Below are positions 27,590 through 35,234 of a DNA stretch of 64,000 nt, piece by piece. Both the position numbers and the translations under genes were made by a program. The stretch lies in contig JAMLIK010000003.1 in the NCBI GenBank assembly GCA_023954195.1, forward strand, positions 434,001 to 498,000, in the 5' to 3' direction. The notes beneath the pieces are model-generated. The model was not told where the DNA came from. It did no database searches and was given only the letters and a program-made list of their open reading frames with translations. Origin of the DNA: Xanthobacteraceae bacterium (GTDB lineage: Bacteria > Pseudomonadota > Alphaproteobacteria > Rhizobiales > Xanthobacteraceae). Each line of letters opens with the position of its first letter. Positions within the stretch are counted from its first letter, which is position 1.

Positions 27590-28533
27590 TTGTCCGCCGC
27601 CGTTCTGTCTGGGCCGTTGCCCTGACGGCCCTGTCCGCCGTCGTTTTGCTTTCCCCTGCGGGTCCCGTGACCTCGGCGCGCGCGCAGACGACGTCGCGCG
27701 ACATCGCCGGCGCCGCGACCGCCTCGGTCGAGCCGTCCGCATCCGGCGCGGCGTCGAAAGCCGTCGCCAAGGTGAAGGATGCTGCGACGCGGGCGGCCGA
27801 TATCTTCCGCCGGGTGCCGTGCCTGTCGCCCAAGGGCGTCGCCAAGACGATGCGGTCGCTGCCGCATGTCGCGCGCAAGCTCGCCGAGCACCGGCCGGTG
27901 ACCATCATCGCCTTCGGATCGTCCTCGACCCAGGGCTATGGTTCGACGGCGCCGGAATTCACCTATCCCAACCGGCTGGCCGCGCAACTCAAGCGCAAAT
28001 ATCCGACCGCCGACATCACGGTGCTCAACCGCGGCAGGGGCGGCGAGGACGCGCCGGAGATGTTGGCGCGACTCAAGCAGGCGGTGATCGACGAGAAGCC
28101 CGATCTGGTGATCTGGCAGGTCGGCACCAACGCGATCCTGCGCAACCTCGACGCCACCGCGACCGTCGCGCAGGTTGAGGAGGGGATTTCCCGCATCCAG
28201 GCCGCCGGCGCCGACGTGGTGCTGGTCGATCCGCAATATGTCCCGGCGGTGAACCAGAAGGGCGAAAGCGCCGGCCGCATGGTTCGGCTTCTGAACAAGG
28301 TGGCGGGCCAGCACCATGTCGGGATTTTCCCGCGCTTCGCGGTGATGCGCGAGTGGCACGAGAAGCAATCGCTGGCGTTCGACCGCTTCTCGATCGCCGA
28401 CGGCCTGCATATGAACGACTGGGGCTACGCCTGCTTCGCGCAACTCCTGGGCGACGACATCATCCGCTCGGTCGGGGAGGCTCAAGCCGGCGTCAGTGTG
28501 CCGTCCGAGGTGCTGACTTATCAGCCGATGTGA
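27586..28533 (+). CDS. Exported SGNH/GDSL hydrolase
   Basis: 315-residue secreted esterase-like protein. The signal peptide ends near residue 33 (SARAQ). The SGNH blocks are present: FGSSSTQGYGS (nucleophile Ser) near 106, NRGRGGEDA, WQVGTNAILRN and the catalytic pair in DGLHMNDWGY near 275. Expected activity is O-acyl transfer or hydrolysis on a periplasmic glycan, in line with the opgC gene upstream. The ATG at 27586 overlaps the preceding stop by 4 nt. The substrate is unknown. Confidence 0.85.
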   Translation: MIVRRRSVWAVALTALSAVVLLSPAGPVTSARAQTTSRDIAGAATASVEPSASGAASKAVAKVKDAATRAADIFRRVPCLSPKGVAKTMRSLPHVARKLAEHRPVTIIAFGSSSTQGYGSTAPEFTYPNRLAAQLKRKYPTADITVLNRGRGGEDAPEMLARLKQAVIDEKPDLVIWQVGTNAILRNLDATATVAQVEEGISRIQAAGADVVLVDPQYVPAVNQKGESAGRMVRLLNKVAGQHHVGIFPRFAVMREWHEKQSLAFDRFSIADGLHMNDWGYACFAQLLGDDIIRSVGEAQAGVSVPSEVLTYQPM

Positions 28534-28578
28534 GGACGGTGAGTTTTCGATTGGCGTCGGGCGGCGGCTCATGTCCTC

Positions 28579-28699
28579 CGTCATTGCGAGCACTCGGATC
28601 GGCGCTCCGCGCCGTCCGAGCACAGGCTCCGCGAAGCAATCCAGAAGCCACGAGGGAAGTACTGGATTGCTTCGTCGCTTGCGCTCCTCGCAGCGACGG
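28579..28699. repeat. ERIC-like inverted repeat (GTCATTGCGAGC type)
   Basis: Outer CGTCATTGCGAGC pairs imperfectly with GCTCCTCGCAGCGACGG, and inner GCGAAGCAATCCAG pairs with CTGGATTGCTTCG. The whole can fold into one long hairpin of about 120 bp. It lies between two convergent genes and may terminate both. Confidence 0.75.
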
Positions 28700-28717
28700 A
28701 AACAGAGGCGGGGACGA

Positions 28718-29914
28718 CTACGCCGTTTCCAGCGCGGCGTCGATGTCGTCGATCAAATCGTCGGCGTGCTCCAGCCCGGCCGAGAAGCGCACGAAACCCT
28801 CGCCGATGCCGAGTTCGGCGCGGGCCTCGATCGGCAGCCGCTGGTGCGTGGTGGTGGCGGGATGGGTGACGAGGCTGCGGGCGTCGCCGAGATTGTTGCT
28901 GATGCGCGCGAGCTTCAAGGCGTTGAGGAAGCGGAACGCGGCCGCCTTGCCGCCCTTCACCTCGAACCCGATCAGCGTCGAGCCGGCGCGCATCTGCTTC
29001 TTCACCAGATCGGCCTGCGGATGATCGGCGCGGCTCGGATAGATCAGCCGCGCGATTTTCGGATGCGCCGCCAGGGCGTCGGCGATGGCGGCGGCGTTGG
29101 CGGTCTGCTGCCGGACGCGGATCGCCAGCGTCTCAAGGCCCTTGGTCAGCGTCCAGGCGTTGAACGGCGAGATCGACGGGCCGGTCTGGCGCAGGAAGGT
29201 GTGGATGTGCTCCTGAATGAAGGCGTCCGACGACAGGATGACGCCGCCGAGACAGCGGCCCTGTCCGTCGATGTGCTTGGTCGCGGAATAGACCACCACG
29301 TCGGCGCCGAGCGACAGCGGGCTTTGCCAGATCGGCGTCGCGAACACGTTATCGACGATCAGCCGCGCGCCGGCGTCATGCGCGATCGCCGCGATGGCGC
29401 CGATGTCGAGCACGTCGAGCGTCGGATTGGTCGGACTTTCGAGGAAGCACGAGCGGGTGTTGGGCCGCATCGCGTCGCGCCATTGATCGAGGTCGAGGCC
29501 GTCCACCAGCGTCGAGGCGATGCCGTAGCGCGGCAGCAGGTCCTCCACCACGTAGCGGCAGGAGCCGAACATCGCTTTCGCCGCGACGACGTGGTCGCCG
29601 GCGCGCAGCGGCGCCAGCATCGCGGTGGTGACCGCGGCCATGCCGGTGGCGGTTGAGCGCGCCGCTTCCGCGCCTTCGAGTTCGCACATCCGGCGCTCGA
29701 ACATCGCGACGTTGGGATTGGAGAAGCGCGAATAGATGAAGCCGGGATCCTCGCCGTTGAAGCGCGCCTCGCACTGTTCGGCGGTGTCGTAGACGAAGCC
29801 CTGCGTGAGAAACAGCGCCTCCGCCGTTTCGTTGAATTGCGAGCGCAGCACGCCGGCATGGATCAGCCGGGTTTCGGGATGATAGGATGGTGTGGCGGGT
29901 TTGCCGATGGACAT
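28718..29914 (-). CDS. metZ: O-succinylhomoserine sulfhydrylase
   Basis: 398-residue Cys/Met-metabolism PLP enzyme, making homocysteine from O-succinylhomoserine and sulfide. Motifs include YSRFSNPN near residue 62, LEGAEAARSTATGMAA and the PLP Lys in VVYSATKHIDGQGR near 207, then SLVTHPATTTHQRL. MetZ is favoured over other family members by ETRLIHAGVLRSQFNETAEA and by the SAM-II riboswitch upstream. The start at 29914 has GGAGG 4 nt before it. The ATG at 29947 lies in the terminator U-run and is not likely used. Confidence 0.92.
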   Translation of the reverse strand: MSIGKPATPSYHPETRLIHAGVLRSQFNETAEALFLTQGFVYDTAEQCEARFNGEDPGFIYSRFSNPNVAMFERRMCELEGAEAARSTATGMAAVTTAMLAPLRAGDHVVAAKAMFGSCRYVVEDLLPRYGIASTLVDGLDLDQWRDAMRPNTRSCFLESPTNPTLDVLDIGAIAAIAHDAGARLIVDNVFATPIWQSPLSLGADVVVYSATKHIDGQGRCLGGVILSSDAFIQEHIHTFLRQTGPSISPFNAWTLTKGLETLAIRVRQQTANAAAIADALAAHPKIARLIYPSRADHPQADLVKKQMRAGSTLIGFEVKGGKAAAFRFLNALKLARISNNLGDARSLVTHPATTTHQRLPIEARAELGIGEGFVRFSAGLEHADDLIDDIDAALETA

Positions 29915-29947
29915 ATGACCTCCGATGGCCGCCCGGACATCGGCCAT

Positions 29948-29995
29948 AAAAAATCCGGCCTTCAGACAAAAGGCCGGGATCATGCGTCCCCGGCC
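29948..29995 (-). terminator. Expression platform of the SAM-II riboswitch
   Basis: Two overlapping hairpins on the minus strand cannot form together: GGCCGGG / CCCGGCC (29972-29995) followed by TTTT, and GGCCTT / AAGGCC (29957-29975) followed by GGATTTTTT. Both share 29972-29975. This suggests SAM-dependent transcription termination before metZ. Which hairpin is the antiterminator is not certain. Confidence 0.65.
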
Positions 29996-30050
29996 TGTTT
30001 AGCGAGTTGTTTAACGTGGCTGCAAGCCGGCCGGCTCAAATCACCACGGG
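29996..30050 (-). ncRNA. SAM-II riboswitch
   Basis: Read on the minus strand, CGTGG (30048-30044) pairs with CCACG (30019-30015) as P1. The loop carries TGATTTG and GGCTTGCAG, and a tail TTAAACAACTCGCTAAA can form the H-type pseudoknot. These are the conserved features of the SAM-II aptamer, found mainly in alphaproteobacteria before methionine genes. High SAM should turn metZ off. Confidence 0.9.
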
Positions 30051-30166
30051 ATAACTGACACCAATAATTCGGCCGGCCCTTCCCGTCAAGCCGGCCATCG
30101 GATAACCGGTAAAACCGTGTATTCCGCGCGCAAGCCGGCGGACGCGCCACCTCAAGGAGGCTTCAA

Positions 30167-31273
30167 GTGCCGTTCACGCTTGATCCCGATGCCGATGGCA
30201 TTCTGTCCGACCGCATGATCGCGGCGATGGCCGATGCCGGGTTGATCCTGCCGGAATATCCGTTCGTGGAAAGCCAGATCCAGCCGGCCAGCCTCGACCT
30301 GCGGCTCGGCAACATCGCCTATCGGGTGCGCGCCAGTTTCCTGCCGGGGCCGGGCGCGCGGGTCGCCGACCGCATCGACGAACTGAAGCTGCACGAAATC
30401 GACCTCAGCGACGGCGCGGTGCTGGAAACCAACTGCGTCTACATCGTGCCGCTGCTGGAAAGCCTGGCGCTGCCGCCGGAGATCGTCGCCGCCGCCAATC
30501 CGAAAAGCTCGACCGGTCGGCTCGACGTGTTCACCCGCGTCATCGCCGACGGCACGCGGCGGTTCGACATGATCGGCGCCGGTTATCACGGCCCGCTCTA
30601 CGCCGAGATCAGCCCGAAGACGTTTCCGGTGCTGTTGCGCGAGGGCTCGCGGTTGTCGCAGGTGCGCTTCCGCACCGGCGACGCCGTGCTCACCACCGAT
30701 GAGCTGGAGGCGCTGCACGAGGAAGAAGGGCTGGTCGATTGCGACGACGCCGATCTCACCGGTGGGTTGGCGGTGAGCGTCGATCTGTCCGGCGAGCATT
30801 CCGGCGGCTTCGTCGGCTACCGCGCCAAGCGCCACACCGGCGTGGTCGATATCGACCGCCGCGGCGGCTATCCGGTGAACGAGTTCTGGGAGCCGATCGC
30901 GGCGCGGCCCGATCGCAGCCTGATTCTCGATCCCGGCGAGTTCTATATTCTCGCATCAAAGGAAGCCGTGCAGGTGCCGCCGGACTACGCCGCCGAAATG
31001 GTGCCGTTCGATCCGCTGGTCGGCGAGTTCCGCGTCCATTACGCCGGCTTCTTCGATCCCGGCTTCGGCCACGCCGGCGCCGGCGGGCGCGGCGCGCGCG
31101 CCGTGCTGGAAGTGCGCTCGCGCGAGGTGCCGTTCATCCTCGAACACGGCCAGATCGTCGGCCGGCTGATCTACGAGCGGATGCTGGCGCGCCCCGATGC
31201 GCTCTACGGCCAGACCATCGGCTCGAACTATCAGGCGCAGGGATTGAAGCTGTCGAAACATTTTCGGGTGTAG
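30167..31273 (+). CDS. dcd: Two-domain dCTP deaminase
   Basis: 368-residue protein of the Dcd/dUTPase superfamily, about twice the length of the usual ~190-residue Dcd. It converts dCTP to dUTP for thymidylate supply. The first domain has QPASLDLRLG near residue 39 and the active-site NPKSSTGRLDVFTRVI near 110. The second (from about 230) has DPGEFYILASKEAVQVP and HYAGFFDPGFG. The GTG start at 30167 follows AAGGAGG. Long forms of this kind occur in some alphaproteobacteria. It is divergent from metZ. The homology call is good; exact activity is inferred. Confidence 0.85.
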   Translation: MPFTLDPDADGILSDRMIAAMADAGLILPEYPFVESQIQPASLDLRLGNIAYRVRASFLPGPGARVADRIDELKLHEIDLSDGAVLETNCVYIVPLLESLALPPEIVAAANPKSSTGRLDVFTRVIADGTRRFDMIGAGYHGPLYAEISPKTFPVLLREGSRLSQVRFRTGDAVLTTDELEALHEEEGLVDCDDADLTGGLAVSVDLSGEHSGGFVGYRAKRHTGVVDIDRRGGYPVNEFWEPIAARPDRSLILDPGEFYILASKEAVQVPPDYAAEMVPFDPLVGEFRVHYAGFFDPGFGHAGAGGRGARAVLEVRSREVPFILEHGQIVGRLIYERMLARPDALYGQTIGSNYQAQGLKLSKHFRV

Positions 31274-31285
31274 CGCCGATCAGCC

Positions 31286-31402
31286 GTCGTCCCTGCGCAG
31301 GCAGGGACCTATAACTCCTGGCTTTGGCTATTGTCGAACAAGCCCTGCGGGGATGAATCTGACCCGCTGCGGCGCATGGGTCCCTGCCTGCGCAGGGACG
31401 AC
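31286..31402. repeat. REP pair, copy 5, with compensatory changes
   Basis: Same double-hairpin plan, but both arms use GTCCCTGC ... GCAGGGAC for GTCCCCGC ... GCGGGGAC, so base pairing is retained by matched substitutions on both sides. Lies between the dCTP deaminase and the unknown gene at 31516. Confidence 0.85.
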
Positions 31403-31515
31403 GCTGTCCGTGTTGCAAATTTCCCCAACCTTGCAGGCCATGCCCGAACGGCCGCATTCGTTTGACTTCGCCGCCCCGGATTGCTTCGCTGCGCCCGCAA
31501 CAGCGGAGGCGATGC

Positions 31516-32568
31516 ATGGCAACCATTCAACTCGACGGCACCGACCCGAAATGGCGCGGCTGGCGCGGCGTCGCCGATCTGCATCACGCTTATTTCACCG
31601 GCCTGATCCTGACCATCGTCAGCCGGCGCGGCGCGGCGGACGCGGCCGAGTTCGTGTTCCGGGTGTTCCGCCGCCAGCAGCAGGGGCGCTTCCTGCCGGG
31701 GCTGACCAAGCTCGGCCTCGACAAGCTGCCGCCGGCGGTGGCGGCGGCGCAGTATCACTATCTGTCGAACTGGATCGGCGGGGTGCATGTCGAATACATG
31801 TACGAGACCGACCGCAAGGCATGGGTGCGCTACCCGCCGCCGCGCTGGGCCTGGCGCGGCACCGCGATCTGCGGCGTGCCGGGCGAGGTGTCGCGCGCCA
31901 TGCTGCGCGGCTGGCACGCCAACAACGGCGTGGCGCTCGGCAATCTCCACCTCGGCTTTGTCTGCACCAAGCAATCGGTCGAGGGACAGGACGGACTGGA
32001 AGGCTATTACTGCGAATACGACCAGCCACTGACCATCGACCAGCGGCTGGTATTCGCGCCGCATCTCGAAGCGCCGGCATTCGATCCCGTCAGCGCGCCG
32101 GCCCTGCCGGTCGAGAGCTGGCCGCGACCGCGCCTTGAGAAGGCGCATCGCAACTACGCGATGGAATATGTCCGCACCGCCGCGCCGGTGGCCGTGCAGG
32201 TGTTCGGCCCGCTCGACGCCGGCTATCTGCTGCATCTCACCGGTAAGCTGATCGGAATGCAGTATTTCGACGAGATCGCGCCTGGGCTCGGCGCCGCGCG
32301 CGGCGGCCCGAAAGAGTTCGCCGAGTTTCTCCGCGCGCTGTTTTCGGCGCAGGACGATGCCGTCGAGCTGACAGCCTCGGCGGGCGGCTTCGAGCTTCAT
32401 CAGCAGAACTGGAAGCTGATGGCCGGCCTCCCTGACTATCATCCGGCCTGCCTGCGGCTGCTGGAGGGGCTGGTGGAGGGGCTGGCCGCGGGCTGCGGCC
32501 GGTTCATTCCGGTGAAACTCGTGGCCGCGCCGGGCGGGCGGCCGCCGCTGGTCTGGTCGATCGGGTAA
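31516..32568 (+). CDS. Conserved-looking protein of unknown function
   Basis: 350-residue soluble protein without signal peptide or membrane segment. I do not recognise it. The N-terminal half is rich in aromatic residues (LHHAYFTGLILTIV, YHYLSNWIGGVHVEYMYETD, CEYDQPLTID). The C-terminal half has VAVQVFGPLDAGYLLHLTGKLIG near residue 220. The start at 31516 has GGAGG upstream. Codon use and GC-rich third positions match the neighbours, so it is a real gene. tRNA-Gly follows 126 bp downstream. Confidence 0.65.
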   Translation: MATIQLDGTDPKWRGWRGVADLHHAYFTGLILTIVSRRGAADAAEFVFRVFRRQQQGRFLPGLTKLGLDKLPPAVAAAQYHYLSNWIGGVHVEYMYETDRKAWVRYPPPRWAWRGTAICGVPGEVSRAMLRGWHANNGVALGNLHLGFVCTKQSVEGQDGLEGYYCEYDQPLTIDQRLVFAPHLEAPAFDPVSAPALPVESWPRPRLEKAHRNYAMEYVRTAAPVAVQVFGPLDAGYLLHLTGKLIGMQYFDEIAPGLGAARGGPKEFAEFLRALFSAQDDAVELTASAGGFELHQQNWKLMAGLPDYHPACLRLLEGLVEGLAAGCGRFIPVKLVAAPGGRPPLVWSIG

Positions 32569-32694
32569 CGGGGACGTGGATTCGGCGTCGGGGACGGGTT
32601 CGATGCGGCCGTCCGGTCGAATTGTATCGCCGGCCCCGACGACGGGGCTTGGCCTGCCGGGCGGTCTCGGCTAAATCAGAGGCGAGACCTGATC

Positions 32695-32768
32695 GCGGGC
32701 GTAGTTCAATGGTAGAACGGCAGCTTCCCAAGCTGCATACGAGGGTTCGATTCCCTTCGCCCGCTCCA
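32695..32768 (+). tRNA. tRNA-Gly (anticodon CCC), CCA encoded
   Basis: Complete 74-nt cloverleaf. The acceptor GCGGGCG pairs with CGCCCGC; discriminator T and CCA follow. The anticodon stem GCAGC / GCTGC encloses TTCCCAA, giving CCC. The T arm contains GGTTCGATTCC. No integrase or repeated 3' end adjoins it. The surrounding 32569-32953 spacer holds nothing else except the TetR operator at 32920. Confidence 0.95.
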
Positions 32769-32907
32769 GGACCTGTAGCGTTTGCGCGTGGCGGATCGGT
32801 CCGCTGCTGGATGTATCCGTCGCGGAACAATTGCGGGCTCGGATGGCGGGGCCATCCGCGACCGGCACCCGGCTTCGCGGCCTCGTGGAATTCACGGCTT
32901 GTCCCTG

Positions 32908-32935
32908 TATAGTGCGCGATCAAACATTCGGTTGA
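32908..32935. promoter_or_regulatory. Promoter -10 and operator of the TetR gene at 32954
   Basis: TATAGT at 32908-32913 is a likely -10 element. TCAAACATTCGGTTGA at 32920-32935 matches 12 of 16 bases of the perfect palindrome before the amidase operon (33792-33807). It sits where a repressor would block its own gene. Confidence 0.55.
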
Positions 32936-32953
32936 TCGGGCGAGAGGACAGGC

Positions 32954-33601
32954 ATGTCGGCTGCGGGGGCGAAGCGAAGCAAGAATGGCATCAAACAGCA
33001 ACAGACTGGCCGCGACCTGCTGTTGGCCGCCGCGCGACAGGAATTCGCCAGCCGTGGCTATGAAGGCGCGCGGGTCGACACCATCGCCGCCGTCGCCGGC
33101 GTGAACAAGCAACTCGTCTACCACCATTTCGGCAACAAGGAAAAACTCTACGCCAAGGTGCTGGAGTTGACGTATAATGGAATACGCGAGCGCGAACGCG
33201 CGCTGAACCTCGGACGCCGGAAACCGAAGGCCGCCATGCGCCGGCTGATCGAGATGTCGTTCGATTACCTTGCCGAGAACCGTGATTTTGTTTTTCTGCT
33301 CACGGATGAGAACCTTCACAAAGGCAAGCACCTCAAGCAGATCGTCAATCTCCAGCGGCTCAACACGCCGCTATTGAGCACGCTTGACGCCATCCTGAAG
33401 CGTGGCGCGGAGGAAGGTCTGTTCCGGAAGAATCTCGACCCGCTCCAGGTCTATATCTCGATTGCCGGTCTCGGCTTCTTCTACTTCAACAACGTTCATA
33501 CGCTGTCGGCGATCTTCGGGCGAAATCTCAGCGATGCAGCGGAAGTCACCGCGCGCCGTCGTCATGTCGTCGAGATGATGATGAGCGCGCTGCGACCGTG
33601 A
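32954..33601 (+). CDS. TetR-family regulator of the amidase operon
   Basis: 215-residue TetR repressor. The N-terminal HTH spans about residues 22-68: LLLAAARQEFASRGYEGARV, then TIAAVAGVNKQLVYHHFGNK. The C-terminal helical ligand domain is variable (FDYLAENRDFVFLLTDEN). It lies just upstream of, and in the same direction as, the amidase operon, but is separated by 213 bp with a separate promoter. Similar palindromes before it (32920) and before the operon (33792) suggest it controls both. The inducer is unknown, probably a pathway substrate. Confidence 0.88.
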   Translation: MSAAGAKRSKNGIKQQQTGRDLLLAAARQEFASRGYEGARVDTIAAVAGVNKQLVYHHFGNKEKLYAKVLELTYNGIRERERALNLGRRKPKAAMRRLIEMSFDYLAENRDFVFLLTDENLHKGKHLKQIVNLQRLNTPLLSTLDAILKRGAEEGLFRKNLDPLQVYISIAGLGFFYFNNVHTLSAIFGRNLSDAAEVTARRRHVVEMMMSALRP

Positions 33602-33763
33602 CGTCACGGTCGCAGCGTTTTCAAGCGAGGCGGATACCGGCCTTCGCCTGGCCATAGCCGGTTTCGACCCGGCGACGGCCGGTTGGCGTGAAGACAACGC
33701 GTTGAAGCAAAAGTCTTGTCTCCCGTTTCCGATTCCATCGGAACGGGGCTTGGGGGCGTCACC

Positions 33764-33807
33764 TTGACAGGCCGGAGAATCTGGTTTTTTCTCAACCAAC
33801 TGGTTGA
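33764..33807 (+). promoter_or_regulatory. Promoter and TetR operator of the amidase operon
   Basis: TTGACA at 33764-33769, a 17-bp spacer and a weak TTTTCT (33787-33792) form a candidate promoter. TCAACCA-AC-TGGTTGA (33792-33807) is a perfect 16-bp palindrome overlapping the expected start of transcription, a classic repressor site. A related site precedes the TetR gene. Confidence 0.65.
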
Positions 33808-33814
33808 TTAGACC

Positions 33815-35230
33815 ATGAGGAGGGACATGCGGGATTTGGCCTGGGCCACGGCGTCCGAGCTTGTGGCGGGTTATCGCGCCCGGCGCCTGTCGCCCGTGGA
33901 GGCGACAGCGACCGTGCTGCGGCGCGCCGAGGGCCTTAATCCCGCGATCAATGCCTTTTGTTTGCTGGATCCGGTTGCCGCACAGGTTGCCGCCCGTGCG
34001 TCCGAGGTGCGCTGGCAGCGCGGCGCGCCGCTGGGGCCGCTCGACGGCGTGCCGGTCTCGATCAAGGACATCATCCTCACCAAGGGCTGGCCGACGCTGC
34101 GCGGTTCCAAGGCGATCGATCCGGCGCAGCCCTGGAATGAGGATGGCCCGATCGTGGCGCGGCTGCGCGAGCAGGGCGCGGTCATTTTCGGCAAGACCAC
34201 CACCAGCGAATTCGCCGCCAAGGCCACCACCAGCACGGCGTTGTGCGGCGTCACGCGCAATCCGTGGAATCCGGCGCGCACGCCGGGCGGTTCCAGCGGC
34301 GGCGCCGCGGCGTCGGTCGCGGCCGGCGTTTCCGCGCTGGCGGTCGGCACCGATGCCGGCGGCTCGATCCGCGTGCCGGCGAATTTCTGCGGCGTGTACG
34401 GCTTCAAGCCCGGCGGCGGCCGGGTGCCGATGTATCCGCCGACACCCTATGCGACGCTGGCCGGCTTCGGTCCGATCGCGCGCACCGTCACCGATGCCGC
34501 GCTGATGCTGAGCGTCGTCAGCCGGCCCGATGAGCGCGATTGCGACGCGTTGCCTTATGATCCGATCCAGTATGAGAGCAATCTCGCCGCCGATCCGAAA
34601 ACCTGGCGCATCGCCTATAGCCCGACGCTCTGCGGCGCGCGGGTCGACGCGGAAGTCGCAGCCTTGGTCGAAGATGCGGTGAAGGTGTTCGAAAGGCTCG
34701 GTTCCAGGGTCGATCTGGTCGAGAAGGTGTTCGACGATCCGTGCGAGATCGCGGCCAAGCTGATGCGCGGCCTCACCGATTACGCTTTTCATCGCTTCAG
34801 CCCCGCGCAACTCGCGGTGATGGATCGCGACCTGGTGCAGCGCATCGAGCAAAGTCGCGGCGCCAGCGCCGTCGATCATCTCGATGCCGAGATGCAGCGG
34901 GCGCGACTGGCGCGGCAAATGCAACAATTTCATCAGCGCTATGACCTGCTGCTGACGCCGGTCACCTGCGTCGCCGCGTTCGATGCGGCGCGCGACGCGC
35001 CGGAGGGCTACGGGTTGCGCGAATGGTATGCCTTCACGCAACCCTTCAACCTGACCCGTCAGCCGGCCGCCAGCCTGCCGTGCGGCATGACGTCGGAGGG
35101 GCTGCCGGTCGGCCTGCATTTGATCGGCCCGCGCCACCGTGATCTTCTGGTGTTGCAGGCGTCCTGGGCCTTCGAGCAGGCCGCGCCATGGTTGGATCGT
35201 CGGCCGGTCCTGGCTGAGAGGAGTTTTTGA
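33815..35230 (+). CDS. Amidase-signature hydrolase
   Basis: 471-residue amidase of the Ser-cisSer-Lys type, hydrolysing an unknown amide (or acting like GatA paralogues). Catalytic Lys is in DGVPVSIKDI near residue 83. The cis-Ser is in TPGGSSGGAAASVAAG near 160 and the nucleophile in GTDAGGSIRVPA near 183. The set is complete. First gene of the nine-gene operon, directly after a TetR operator. The ATG at 33827, behind AGGAGG, is an alternative start 4 codons in. The substrate probably enters through the ABC transporter encoded downstream. Confidence 0.88.
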   Translation: MRRDMRDLAWATASELVAGYRARRLSPVEATATVLRRAEGLNPAINAFCLLDPVAAQVAARASEVRWQRGAPLGPLDGVPVSIKDIILTKGWPTLRGSKAIDPAQPWNEDGPIVARLREQGAVIFGKTTTSEFAAKATTSTALCGVTRNPWNPARTPGGSSGGAAASVAAGVSALAVGTDAGGSIRVPANFCGVYGFKPGGGRVPMYPPTPYATLAGFGPIARTVTDAALMLSVVSRPDERDCDALPYDPIQYESNLAADPKTWRIAYSPTLCGARVDAEVAALVEDAVKVFERLGSRVDLVEKVFDDPCEIAAKLMRGLTDYAFHRFSPAQLAVMDRDLVQRIEQSRGASAVDHLDAEMQRARLARQMQQFHQRYDLLLTPVTCVAAFDAARDAPEGYGLREWYAFTQPFNLTRQPAASLPCGMTSEGLPVGLHLIGPRHRDLLVLQASWAFEQAAPWLDRRPVLAERSF

Positions 35231-35234
35231 ACAG

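Noticed and set aside
30756..31261. Antisense frames inside the dCTP deaminase gene
   Set aside because: Typical GC-rich shadow frames without motifs; the sense frame is fully explained.
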